Shown piece after piece: positions 36,417-45,200 of a DNA stretch of 64,000 nucleotides (within the stretch, counting starts at the first letter, position 1; every line of letters starts with the position of its first letter). The notes below the pieces were generated by a model, which was not told the DNA's origin, searched no databases, and saw only the letters and a list, made by a program, of their open reading frames with translations. This DNA is from Kitasatospora sp. NBC_00458 (lineage in GTDB: Bacteria > Actinomycetota > Actinomycetes > Streptomycetales > Streptomycetaceae), in the NCBI RefSeq assembly GCF_036013975.1, contig NZ_CP107904.1, positions 2,666,001 to 2,730,000 of the forward strand. The letters run 5' to 3'. A program made the position numbers and the translations under genes.

Positions 36417-37388
36417 GTGTCCGCTGTCGCACCCGACGGCAGGAAGCTTCTCCGCCTGGAGGTCCGCAACAGCGAGACCCCCATCGAGCGGAAGCCCGAG
36501 TGGATCAAGACCCGCGCGAAGATGGGCCCGGAGTACAACGCCCTCCAGTCGCTGGTGAAGAAGGAGGGGCTGCACACCGTCTGCCAGGAGGCCGGCTGCC
36601 CCAACATCTTCGAGTGCTGGGAGGACCGCGAGGCGACCTTCCTCATCGGCGGTGACCAGTGCACCCGCCGCTGCGACTTCTGTCAGATCGACACCGGCAA
36701 GCCCGCCGATTTCGACCGCGACGAGCCGCGCCGCGTTGCCGAGTCCATCGTCACCATGGACCTCAACTACGCCACCATCACCGGTGTCGCCCGCGACGAC
36801 CTGCCGGACGGCGGAGCCTGGCTGTACGCCGAGACCGTCCGCCAGGTGCACGCGATGACGGCCGGCCGCGAGAGCGGCCGCACCGGCGTCGAGCTGCTGA
36901 TCCCCGACTTCAACGCGGTGCCCGAGCAGCTCGCCGAGGTCTTCTCGTCCCGGCCCGAGGTGCTGGCGCACAACGTCGAGACGGTGCCGCGGATCTTCAA
37001 GCGGATCCGCCCGGCGTTCCGCTACGAGCGCTCGCTGGACGTCATCACCCAGGCGCGCGCGGCCGGGCTGGTCACCAAGTCCAACCTGATCCTCGGCATG
37101 GGCGAGACCCGCGAGGAGGTCAGCCAGGCGCTGGCCGACCTGGTCGGGGCCGGCTGCGAGCTGATCACCATCACCCAGTACCTGCGCCCGTCGCTGCGCC
37201 ACCACCCGGTGGAGCGCTGGGTCAAGCCGCACGAGTTCGTCGAACTGCAGCAGGAGGCCGAGGAGCTCGGCTTCGCCGGGGTCATGTCCGGCCCGCTGGT
37301 GCGCTCGTCGTACCGCGCCGGGCGGCTGTACCGGCAGGCGCTGGAGCACCGCGAGCAGCAGGAGCAGCACGAGCAGGCGGCGGTCTGA
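36417..37388 (+). CDS. lipA: Lipoyl synthase
   Basis: A 323-residue radical-SAM enzyme that inserts two sulfurs into protein-bound octanoyl groups. The radical-SAM cluster motif is C82-TRR-C86-DF-C89. The auxiliary-cluster cysteines lie in [14 protein letters not shown]. The C-terminal SYRAG motif ([11 protein letters not shown]), which holds the serine ligand of the second cluster, is present. GTG 36417 follows AGGAG (36406-36410). A UUCG-loop terminator ends it. It completes lipoate synthesis with lipB. Confidence 0.97.
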   Translation: MSAVAPDGRKLLRLEVRNSETPIERKPEWIKTRAKMGPEYNALQSLVKKEGLHTVCQEAGCPNIFECWEDREATFLIGGDQCTRRCDFCQIDTGKPADFDRDEPRRVAESIVTMDLNYATITGVARDDLPDGGAWLYAETVRQVHAMTAGRESGRTGVELLIPDFNAVPEQLAEVFSSRPEVLAHNVETVPRIFKRIRPAFRYERSLDVITQARAAGLVTKSNLILGMGETREEVSQALADLVGAGCELITITQYLRPSLRHHPVERWVKPHEFVELQQEAEELGFAGVMSGPLVRSSYRAGRLYRQALEHREQQEQHEQAAV

Positions 37389-37429
37389 GCCGCGGCCCGG
37401 TGCGGCCCGGCGGTTTTACGCCATCGGAG

Positions 37430-37456
37430 GGGGCGGAGCTTCGGCTCCGCCCCTTT
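37430..37456 (+). terminator. Intrinsic terminator with TTCG tetraloop after lipA
   Basis: A 10-bp stem (37430-37439 with 37444-37453) is closed by TTCG and followed by TTT. This is a textbook stable hairpin. Confidence 0.9.
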
Positions 37457-37627
37457 CGCTTCACCGGGCTTTGACTGCCTGGTCACGGACTGGTAACACG
37501 GGGTGGGGACGATGGCGGGGTCGCGATCGTTCGATTCTTCTCGGCCACGGCACCTCGCGGCCGCGCGACAGCGGGGACGAACAGGTCTTCGCGGAGAATC
37601 TCCCCGGCACGAGAGGAGCTGTTCGGC

Positions 37628-37813
37628 ATGCGGGTCGGTATCCGGTCCATGGGCACCGCGCTGAGGCTGGCCGAGAGCGTGCTGCTGGCGGGCGGTCAGC
37701 GCCAGGCCCGGCGAAATGCCTGGTCAGCGGTCTGCGAGAACCGTCAGTACGCCGCCGACAGGGAGCGGGACGCCCGGGTCGCGACCGTCCCCGCGAAGGC
37801 CGCGGGGCACTGA
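37628..37813 (+). CDS. Small basic hypothetical protein (61 aa)
   Basis: A short Arg/Ala-rich protein (start MRVGIRSMGTALRLAE, end TVPAKAAGH) without a membrane helix or known motif. GAGGAG at 37613-37618 lies 9 nt before ATG 37628, supporting translation. A small gene in the same place between lipA and the DUF4191 gene fits the gene order I recall from other streptomycetes. Function is unknown. Confidence 0.65.
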   Translation: MRVGIRSMGTALRLAESVLLAGGQRQARRNAWSAVCENRQYAADRERDARVATVPAKAAGH

Positions 37814-37872
37814 CGGAGGACGTCGGTACGGGGGCGCACGGGTCACGGTTCGGGGCGAACGGGGACCCGGGC

Positions 37873-37903
37873 TTGGATATCCCGTACCCACGCCACGTAC
37901 CAT
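37873..37903 (+). promoter_or_regulatory. Leaderless promoter of the DUF4191 gene
   Basis: TTGGAT (37873-37878) and TACCAT (37898-37903) are 19 bp apart. The -10 ends 7 nt before ATG 37911, which has no ribosome site. Confidence 0.5.
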
Positions 37904-37910
37904 GAGCGTT

Positions 37911-38600
37911 ATGGCGAGGGAAACATCCGAGAACCCCGGGCGACTGAAGCAGATCCGCCTGGCGTACACCATGACCAAGAAGGTCGACACCAAGATCGGC
38001 CTGATCATCGCCGGCGTCGGCCTGCTGACCTTCGGCGTGTTCCTCGCCATCGGCTTCGCGATCGAGCACCCTGTCTACCTGGGCATCCTGGGCTTCATCG
38101 TGGCCTTCCTGGCCATGGCGATCGTCTTCGGGCGCCGGGCCGAGCGCGCCGCGTTCGGACAGATGGAGGGGCAGCCCGGGGCCGTCGCGGCGGTGCTGAA
38201 CAACATCCGGCGAGGCTGGAGCGCGAGCTCCACCCCGGTCGCGGTCACCCGTAACCAGGACGCGGTCTACCGCGCCGTGGGCCGGGCCGGCATCGCGCTG
38301 ATCGGCGAGGGCAACCCGAACCGGGTCCGCCAGCTGCTGGCGTCCGAGAAGAAGAAGATGGCCCGGGTCGTCGGCGACGTGCCGGTGCACGACATCGTGG
38401 TGGGTACTGGCGAGGGCGAGATCCCGCTCAAGAAGCTGCAGATCCACCTGATGCGCCTGCCCCGTGCCATCACCGCCTCCCAGGTCACCGAGACCAACGA
38501 CCGCCTGCGGGCGCTGGGCGACCTGCTCTCCAAGGCGCCGATCCCCAAGGGCCCGATGCCCAAGGGCGCCCGGATGCCCAAGGATGGCCGGGTCCGCTGA
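37911..38600 (+). CDS. DUF4191 membrane protein
   Basis: A 229-residue protein with two transmembrane helices (IGLIIAGVGLLTFGVFLAIGFAI and YLGILGFIVAFLAMAIVFG, about residues 29-72). A cytosolic domain carrying VTRNQDAVYRAVGRAGIALIGEG and a basic tail of PKGPMPKG type follow. This is DUF4191, conserved in actinobacteria between lipA and glnA; its role is unknown. ATG 37911 is preferred to ATG 37902 because of the -10 box 7 nt upstream. An RDD-domain gene lies convergent. Confidence 0.85.
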   Translation: MARETSENPGRLKQIRLAYTMTKKVDTKIGLIIAGVGLLTFGVFLAIGFAIEHPVYLGILGFIVAFLAMAIVFGRRAERAAFGQMEGQPGAVAAVLNNIRRGWSASSTPVAVTRNQDAVYRAVGRAGIALIGEGNPNRVRQLLASEKKKMARVVGDVPVHDIVVGTGEGEIPLKKLQIHLMRLPRAITASQVTETNDRLRALGDLLSKAPIPKGPMPKGARMPKDGRVR

Positions 38601-38619
38601 CCCCCTCCCCCGTCGAAAC

Positions 38620-38660
38620 AGAACGGCCCCTCCGCGGAAGCTCCGCGGCGGGGCCGTTCT
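38620..38660. terminator. Bidirectional hairpin terminator
   Basis: An outer perfect 11-bp stem (38620-38630 with 38650-38660) encloses an inner 7-bp stem (38632-38638 with 38642-38648). The rest of the gap to 38905 is GC-rich, with repeated CCGAGCCTCCG units and no gene. Confidence 0.85.
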
Positions 38661-38905
38661 TACGTTTCCGGTTCCTGCGCTTCCGGTGGGTCGGGCGCGA
38701 CGCCGGTCGGCGATCCTGACCGCCTGGCCCGGGGGCTCCGGGGGCTCCGGGGGGCCTCCCCTCCCGGGGGCTCCCGAGGCTCTCGGACGGGGCCCCGGCT
38801 CGCGGATCACGGCCGTGGCCGAGCCTCCGTGGCCGAGCCTCCGATCCCGGGCTCCGGTCCCGAGCCTCCGGTCCCGGCTCGCCGCCGGGTCGGCTCCCGG
38901 TCCGA

Positions 38906-39373
38906 TCAGATCCTGACCTCGACCGTGCCGACCGCCTTGTCGTGCAGACCCCGGGTGTCGCGGTCCCAGACCAGGGCCGGCACCAGCAGGCAGAGCAGCA
39001 CCGTGCGCAGCAGCACCTGCGGGATGGTGGCCCGGCCGCCGTCCAGGCGGACCACCCGCAGGCCGAACAGCCGCTTGCCGACGGTCGTCCCGGTGGTGGC
39101 GAGCAGCAGCACGGTGACGGTGAAGAACAGCGGGGTCGTCCACATGTTGGCCGAAGCCGCCGTGCCCTTGCCGATCAGCCCGAAGGAGACCAGCGCGACC
39201 AGCCAGCCGTCGACGAACAGGGCGCCCATCCGGCGGCCCGGGCCGCCGATCGAGCCGGGACCCTCCTGCGGCAGTCCGAGGCGCTCACCGCGGTAGCCGA
39301 AGTCGGCGCCCATCTTCTCGGCGGCCGCCTTCGGGCCGTCGATCCACGATCCCAACGCTTCTCTGGTGTCCAC
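38906..39373 (-). CDS. RDD-family membrane protein
   Basis: A 155-residue protein. The RDD domain starts at GRRMGALFVDGWLVALVSFGL, with further helices TPLFFTVTVLLLATTG and VLLRTVLLCLLVPALV. The conserved TVGKRLFGLRVVRLDG and WDRDTRGLHDKAVGT are family marks. Function is unknown; some RDD proteins are proposed transporters or antiporters. GTG 39373 has TAGTGT 6 nt upstream and no ribosome site, so leaderless translation is likely. It is divergent from glnA. Confidence 0.87.
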   Translation of the reverse strand: MDTREALGSWIDGPKAAAEKMGADFGYRGERLGLPQEGPGSIGGPGRRMGALFVDGWLVALVSFGLIGKGTAASANMWTTPLFFTVTVLLLATTGTTVGKRLFGLRVVRLDGGRATIPQVLLRTVLLCLLVPALVWDRDTRGLHDKAVGTVEVRI

Positions 39374-39509
39374 CGATCCACACTAACCGGGCATACACCC
39401 GGCTCCGGCACCGCCTCCCCCGGGGAGTCCCGGAGAAGCTCCGGAGGAGGCCCGGAGCCTTCCCCCGAAGAGTGAACCGCGTCACCCGGGCTTTCCCTCA
39501 CCCTTCCCG

Positions 39510-39525
39510 AGTGGTCCAGACCACT
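39510..39525. promoter_or_regulatory. GntR/DasR-like palindrome upstream of glnA
   Basis: AGTGGTC-CA-GACCACT has perfect 7-bp arms. It agrees with the DasR-responsive consensus ACTGGTCTAGACCAGT at 13 of 16 positions, including the TGGTC and GACCA core. DasR is the GlcNAc-sensing GntR regulator of streptomycetes. Binding is inferred. Confidence 0.45.
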
Positions 39526-39600
39526 TCACGGGCCCGACCTGGGCGGGCGAGGCGTTTTGTCCGAGACCGTACGGCTTTGCCGCCCCTCCGACCACGGCGG

Positions 39601-39638
39601 TTAACATTCAGGAAACGACTGGGTCACCGGTCGGAAAC
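39601..39638 (+). promoter_or_regulatory. GlnR box of glnA
   Basis: TTAAC-n6-GAAAC-n6-GTCAC-n6-GAAAC matches the known GlnR consensus gTnAC-n6-GAAAC repeated twice, with one mismatch. It sits just upstream of a -10 box, fitting nitrogen-limitation control by GlnR. Confidence 0.85.
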
Positions 39639-39648
39639 GGGCCATTCC

Positions 39649-39654
39649 TAGGGT
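39649..39654 (+). promoter_or_regulatory. -10 box TAGGGT of glnA
   Basis: It lies 11 bp after the GlnR box and 29 bp before the start codon. The ribosome site GAGGAGG at 39672-39678 follows. Confidence 0.55.
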
Positions 39655-39683
39655 GAGCCCCATTCGCACGCCGAGGAGGACGA

Positions 39684-41096
39684 ATGTTCAACAACGCCAC
39701 CGAAGTGAAGCAGTTCATCCAGGAGAACGACGTCAAGTTCGTCGACGTCAGGTTCTGCGACCTGCCCGGCGTCATGCAGCACTTCTCCGTACCCGCGGCG
39801 ACGTTCGACCCGTCCGAGGTCCTGATGTTCGACGGCTCGTCGATCCGGGGCTTCCAGGCGATCCACGAGTCCGACATGGCCCTGGTCCCCGACCTCGCCA
39901 CGGCGAGGCTCGACCCGTTCCGCCAGGAGAAGCACCTCAACATCAACTTCTTCATCCAGGACCCGGTCACCGGCGAGGCCTACAGCCGCGACCCGCGCAA
40001 CGTCGCCAGGAAGGCCGAGGCCTACCTCGCCTCCTCCGGCATCGCCGACACCGCCTTCTTCGGCCCCGAGGCCGAGTTCTACGTCTTCGACTCGGTGCGG
40101 TTCGACACCAGCGCGAACGCCTCGTACTACCACATCGACTCCGAGGCCGGCGCCTGGAACACCGGCTCCGCCGAGGGCGACGCGCGCGGCTACAAGGTCA
40201 AGTACAAGGGCGGCTACTTCCCCGTCCCGCCGGTCGACCACTTCGCCGACCTGCGCGCCGAGATGTCCCTGGAGCTGGCCAAGGCCGGCCTGGAGGTCGA
40301 GCGCCAGCACCACGAGGTCGGCACCGCCGGCCAGGCGGAGATCAACTACAAGTTCAACACCCTGCTGCACGCCGCCGACGACCTGATGCTGTTCAAGTAC
40401 ATCATCAAGAACGTCGCCTGGCGCAACGGCAAGACGGCCACCTTCATGCCGAAGCCGATCTTCGGCGACAACGGCTCCGGCATGCACGTCCACCAGTCGC
40501 TGTGGACCGAGGGCTCGCCGCTCTTCTACGACGAGCAGGGCTACGCCGGCCTCTCCGACACCGCCCGGTACTACATCGGCGGCCTGCTCAAGCACGCCCC
40601 GTCGCTGCTGGCCTTCACCAACCCCTCGGTGAACTCCTACCACCGCCTGGTGCCCGGCTTCGAGGCCCCGGTCAACCTGGTCTACTCGCAGCGCAACCGC
40701 TCGGCCGCGATCCGCATCCCGATCACCGGCTCCAACGCCAAGGCCAAGCGCATCGAGTTCCGCGCGCCCGACCCGGCCTCCAACCCGTACCTGGCCTTCG
40801 CCGCCATGCTGATGGCCGGCCTGGACGGCATCAAGAACAAGATCGAGCCGCTGCAGCCGGTCGACAAGGACCTCTACGAGCTGGCCCCCGAGGAGCACGC
40901 CAACGTCCCCCAGGTGCCGTCCTCCCTCCCGGCCGTCCTGGAGGCCCTGGAGGCCGACCACGAGTACCTGCTCGCGGGCAACGTCTTCACGCCCGACCTG
41001 ATCGAGACGTGGATCGACTTCAAGCGCACCCACGAGATCGCCCCCATCGCCCTCCGCCCCCACCCCCACGAGTTCGAGCTCTACTACGACCTGTAG
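39684..41096 (+). CDS. glnA: Glutamine synthetase type I (GSI-beta)
   Basis: A 470-residue GSI that makes glutamine from glutamate, ammonia and ATP and forms dodecamers. [18 protein letters not shown] and PEAEFYVFD mark the N-terminal and metal-binding regions; [17 protein letters not shown] carries catalytic residues. The adenylylation tyrosine is Tyr398 in [10 protein letters not shown], so activity is probably tuned by GlnE-type adenylylation. ATG 39684 follows GAGGAGG with 5-nt spacing. Upstream are a GlnR box and a DasR-like palindrome. It corresponds to GlnA of S. coelicolor (SCO2198) and is the last core gene before the defence island. Confidence 0.97.
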   Translation: MFNNATEVKQFIQENDVKFVDVRFCDLPGVMQHFSVPAATFDPSEVLMFDGSSIRGFQAIHESDMALVPDLATARLDPFRQEKHLNINFFIQDPVTGEAYSRDPRNVARKAEAYLASSGIADTAFFGPEAEFYVFDSVRFDTSANASYYHIDSEAGAWNTGSAEGDARGYKVKYKGGYFPVPPVDHFADLRAEMSLELAKAGLEVERQHHEVGTAGQAEINYKFNTLLHAADDLMLFKYIIKNVAWRNGKTATFMPKPIFGDNGSGMHVHQSLWTEGSPLFYDEQGYAGLSDTARYYIGGLLKHAPSLLAFTNPSVNSYHRLVPGFEAPVNLVYSQRNRSAAIRIPITGSNAKAKRIEFRAPDPASNPYLAFAAMLMAGLDGIKNKIEPLQPVDKDLYELAPEEHANVPQVPSSLPAVLEALEADHEYLLAGNVFTPDLIETWIDFKRTHEIAPIALRPHPHEFELYYDL

Positions 41097-41108
41097 GAAA
41101 CCCTCCGA

Positions 41109-41175
41109 CCTGCGGAGACGCAGTTCGATCTCTCAACGTTTCCGCAGGCCAGTACGTTGCTGACCTGCGGAAACG
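41109..41175. repeat. Three copies of CCTGCGGARACG around the glnA 3' end
   Basis: CCTGCGGAGACG (41109-41120) and CCTGCGGAAACG (41164-41175) are direct copies with one mismatch. CGTTTCCGCAGG (41137-41148) is a perfect inverted copy of the second, 15 bp away. It could be the glnA terminator or a remnant at the island edge. Confidence 0.7.
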
Positions 41176-41539
41176 CGCATGCGGGCGCGGGCACCGAGTG
41201 CTGGCCAGCTCGCGGTGTGAGATGGACGTGAAATGAGTTCGATCTCGACCCAGACCACTCGGTGGTCTCAAGCGGCGCATCTCGCCTCGCCGTTCCGTAA
41301 CGGTGAGTAGCCGTCGGCTGTGGACGCGCTAAGTCGCTATGGTGGTAGTGCTCACTGACGATCCTGATCCAGCAGGGGGACAGCCGCGTGGTTGGTCTTG
41401 GCCGCCCGTTCCATGACACGCCTGCACGGTGAACGCAGGCGGTCTGGTATAGCCAGCTCCACCAACGGCTGGGAAACTCGCGGGGTGGCGAGGAGAGGTG
41501 GGAGGCCGAACAGAGCGGGGTACAGCGGAGAAGCTTAGA
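41176..41539. other. Non-coding stretch at the island edge
   Basis: I support no gene here. It contains AGACCAC-TCG-GTGGTCT (41252-41268, perfect 7-bp arms) and a second copy of AGTTCGATCTC (41122-41132 and 41236-41246). Composition is less GC-rich than the core region to the left. Confidence 0.5.
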
Positions 41540-42109
41540 GACGAGCAGATTCTGGTCGAGCAGGTAGTCGAGTGGATCCTCGGTGGAATTGGTGGTCACA
41601 GCTGCGATCGCCGCCTTGACCAAGCTGGTACCCCGCCACGTCAGGCATCACCGCAGCGTCATACGGGTCGGTTGTGGCCCACAGCTGAAGGCTATGGACG
41701 ATGGTGCGGTCAGTGCCAGCAACCATGCGGAAGGTGCTGTCGACAAGGAAGTCTGGTGCGAGGAGGGAAGCTGCCAGCGACCAAGATGGCGCTGCTGCCG
41801 GCCCCGTCCTCGACGACACCCCGGTCGTGTCGTAGCGAACACCGGTGACGGCCATCAGCAGGTCAACACTGTCACCGTCTGCGGTTAGCTGCCGCTGCAC
41901 AAGGGCGACCTTCTTGAGGACCGAGTCGCCGCTAGCCGGGCTGTGCTTGGTGAGGCGATCCACCTCTGACCGGCGGAGCCGTCCGCGGCGTACCTGAGCT
42001 GCGGCGGAATGCCGCGCAGCAGGACGACGTGGTCCACGTTACCGACATTCTCATACTCGGCACGGACGCTCCGAAACGGGTCGGGCAGCCGAGCGGCGCC
42101 CTCCCTCAC
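41540..42109 (-). pseudogene. Decayed gene with two frameshifts, family unknown
   Basis: Protein-like sequence runs through three frames on this strand. Frame one, from GTG 42109, reads VRAEYENVGNVDHVVLLRG up to AADGSAG. Near 41965-41972 the sense passes to frame two, EVDRLTKHSPASGDSVLKKV, continuing to MPDVAGYQL. Near 41618-41622 it passes to frame three, VKAAIAAVTTNSTEDPLDYL. Joined, they give one plausible protein of about 190 residues that none of the single frames gives. I do not recognise the family. The 3' limit is approximate. Sequencing error is the alternative to decay, but two shifts in one short gene favour decay. Confidence 0.45.
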
Positions 42110-42117
42110 GAGAACCA

Positions 42118-42286
42118 GATGGCGCTGGAGACCTTACGACGTGCAGCTGGCATGCCTGAGCTGCTCGATTACGCCAGTTCGGGGACCTTCGAGGAGGATA
42201 AGCTGGGCTCAGGGGCCGTGATGGAGGATGGAGAAGCCCGACGGCAGGCCCACGGTCGGCTGGGCGGAAGGAGTAGGCAGGCGTGA
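42118..42286 (+). CDS. Possible small ORF translationally coupled to pglW
   Basis: MALETLRRAAGMPELLDYA begins a 55-codon frame (open back to 42029) whose TGA overlaps the pglW GTG start as GTGA. It contains an internal GTGATGGAGGATGG (42218-42231) identical to the pglW start region (42283-42296). There is no homology. It may be chance, or a leader created by a local duplication. Confidence 0.25.
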
Positions 42287-45200
42287 TGGAGGATGGCCGC
42301 TGGACGACGGTCACCGACTCCGAGTTCGAGCACGAGCGCCGCGGGTTGAGTGCCATCCGCCGGCAGCTGCCGAACGCTGACCCGTGGCGCGCCTGGTCCA
42401 ACTTCACCTTCACCGCCAACAGCGGGCACGTGCGTGAGGTCGACCTGCTGGTTGTCACGCCTGGCGGCGTACATCTGATCGAGCTCAAGGATTGGCACGG
42501 CTCGGTCGAGTCTCGCAACGGCACCTGGCTGCAGACTCAGCCGAGCGGCCGCCAGGTCGCTCACAGTAACCCGTTGCATCTGGCCAACAAGAAGGCCAAG
42601 GAACTGGCCAGCCTGCTCTCCCAGAGCGCCGGGCCGCACGATCGCAAGCGCTGGTGGGTCTCCGAGGCCGTCTGCTTTACCGACAACGCCCTTGATGTGC
42701 GCCTCCCGTCCCATGATCGCAACGGGGTCTTTGACGTGAAGGGGCTGGTCGAGCACCTGTCCCGGCCGCCGCGCGACGAGGCCAGCCGGATCAAGAGTGT
42801 GGACTCCGCCCAGCTCACGCGCCTGCTGGCCCGCATCGGCATCGCCCGCAGCAACGCGGAGTACCGGGTTGGCCCGTACCGGCTCGACCGCAAGGCGTTC
42901 GACAGCGGGCCCACTTGGGCCGACTACCTGGGGCACCACGCCGACCTTCAGGAGGTAGCGCGGGTCCGAATCTATCTGCGCGAGCGCGGCGCGGACCAGT
43001 CGCTCCAGGAGTCGGTGGAGCGAGCTGCCCGGCGCGAGGCCGCGGTTCTCACCGGTTTCCGTCATCCCGGCGTTGTCCAGCTGGCGCAGTACGACGCTTC
43101 GGGCCACTCGGCAGGCCCAGCGCTGATCTTCAAGTATGACCAGCGAACCCTGCGCCTGGACGAGTACATGGCCCAGTATGGCGAGAAGCTCGACCTGCCA
43201 GCCAGGATGGCACTGGTCCGGCAGCTCGCCGAGACCGTCCGCTCCGCCCACAGCCGCCGTCTCTACCACCGGACGCTCTCCGCGCGGGCAGTGCACGTCG
43301 TCCCCGTGCGACGCACGCCGGGCGCCAGCGAGGACGCGGCCTGGCTGACGCCCCGACTTCAGCTCTCGGACTGGCAGGTCGCGCTGCGCTCGGGCTCCGC
43401 CAGCCAGGGCGGGACAGCGGCGCTGGAGCGGGCCGGTCTGGCGCCGACGCGCGCCTCACACCTCGGCCAGCACCTCTCCGAAGCGGCAGACCCCTACCTG
43501 GCACCGGAGCTGACGGTCCGTGACGCTGACCCGATCGCGCTCGATGTGTACGGCCTGGGCGTGCTCACCTACCTGCTGGTCACCGGCCAAGCTCCTGCGT
43601 CCAGCCAGGCAGAGCTGGAGGCGAAGCTGGAGCAGGACGAAGGCCTGCGGCCCGGCGCCGTCAAGGACGGGGTGCCACAGGATCTCGATCTGCTGGTCGA
43701 CTGCGCCACCGCCTACGACCCGCAGCGACGCCTGGCAACGGTGGACGAGTTTCTGGAGTTGCTAGAGGACGTCGAGTCCGCGATCACCGAGCCGACTGCA
43801 GGCACGGGTAGTGCTGGACATGACGCCAAGAAGCAGTCGGCGGCAGACGCCGGCACGGTCCCGGCTCACACAAAGCCCGAGCCGGAACCGGAGCCGGACC
43901 CCCTCCAGGCCGTGGCCGGGCAGGTCCTGGCGGGACGTTGGGAGGTGCTGCGCCGGATAGGCACCGGCTCCACCAGTCGGGCTTTCCTCGTCCGCGACCT
44001 CACAGTGGAAGAGGAAGGCAAGACCCGTAGCCTCGCAGTACTGAAGATCGCGCTCTCGGACAACCGAGCTGCGGTGCTGCGCCGCGAGGCTGAAAGCATG
44101 TCCCTGCTGCGCCCGGACTCCCGGGTGATCCGCCTAAAGGTGCCCGAACCGGTGCTGATCGGCGGTCGGACGGTGCTGGTCCTTGAGTACGTCGGTGACG
44201 AGCGTGCCGCTCTGGAAGGTAGGAGCAAGCAGGAGACTGTCGCCCGGCAACTGCGTGAGCAGGGTCGGCTGACGATCGACCAGCTGGACGCCTACGGGGA
44301 CTACCTGTTCGGCGCGGTGGACTTCCTGGAGGGCGAGGGTGTCTGGCATCGCGACATTAAGCCGGACAACATCGCAATCCGGGTGCGTCCCAATCGCACC
44401 CGCGAGCTGGTGCTGATCGACTTCTCGCTGGCCAATCTTGACGTCAAGGAGGTCGAGGCTGGGACAGAGGGCTATCTCGACCCTTTCATCGGCACGCTGA
44501 CCCGCAGTGTCTACGACGCACACGCGGAGCGCTATGCCGTCGCTGTGACTCTGCACGAGATGGCATCTGCCGAGCTGCCCGTCTGGGGCGACGGCCGTGC
44601 CCTGCCGAGACAGACCGATCCGGTCGCCTTCCCGACAGCCCGGGTGGCGGCCGACGCCTTCGACCCGCAGGTCCGGGACGCGCTGATCGCCTTCTTCGCG
44701 CAGGCGCTCCATCGGGACGTCGCCAAACGATTCAGCGACCTGAAGCCGATGCGGGACGCGTGGAAGCGAATCTTCCTCGCACTGGATGAAGTCCGGCCTT
44801 CCAGCCGCACTCGCCACGCCGACCCGTCTGCCCCGACCGGTCCGGAGCAGCAGACTGTCGCCGAAGGGGACACCTCTGCCGAGGCAGCGGTCACGGAGGC
44901 CGAGCCGGAGAGCGTCTCGGATCATCGCAACGCGCTCGCAGCGCAGGTCACCTCCGGGACCCTGCTCGACCTTTCCGGCCTCAGCCCGGCCGCGGTCTCC
45001 TTCGTTCACGGCCTCGGTCTGACGACCGTGCAGGATCTGCTCGACCTGAGCCAACGTGGTTTGGTGAACAAGCCGGGTCTGGGTGCCAAGACCCGCCGTG
45101 AGCTGCAGGACCGGATGAAGCAGTGGCGCATCGCCCTCGCCCAGCAGCCGGCCGCACCGCTGGGCGCGGAGGGGCGGGAGGCTGCGGGCGCTGAGCTCAG

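Noticed and set aside
39653..41236. 527-codon forward frame over glnA
   Set aside because: It is an overlapping frame of glnA; the glnA frame itself has all glutamine synthetase motifs.
41236..41246. GTTCGATCTC as the T-arm of a tRNA and an attachment site
   Set aside because: The flanking sequence forms no acceptor, D or anticodon arm, and the T-loop consensus GTTCRA with paired flanks is not met.
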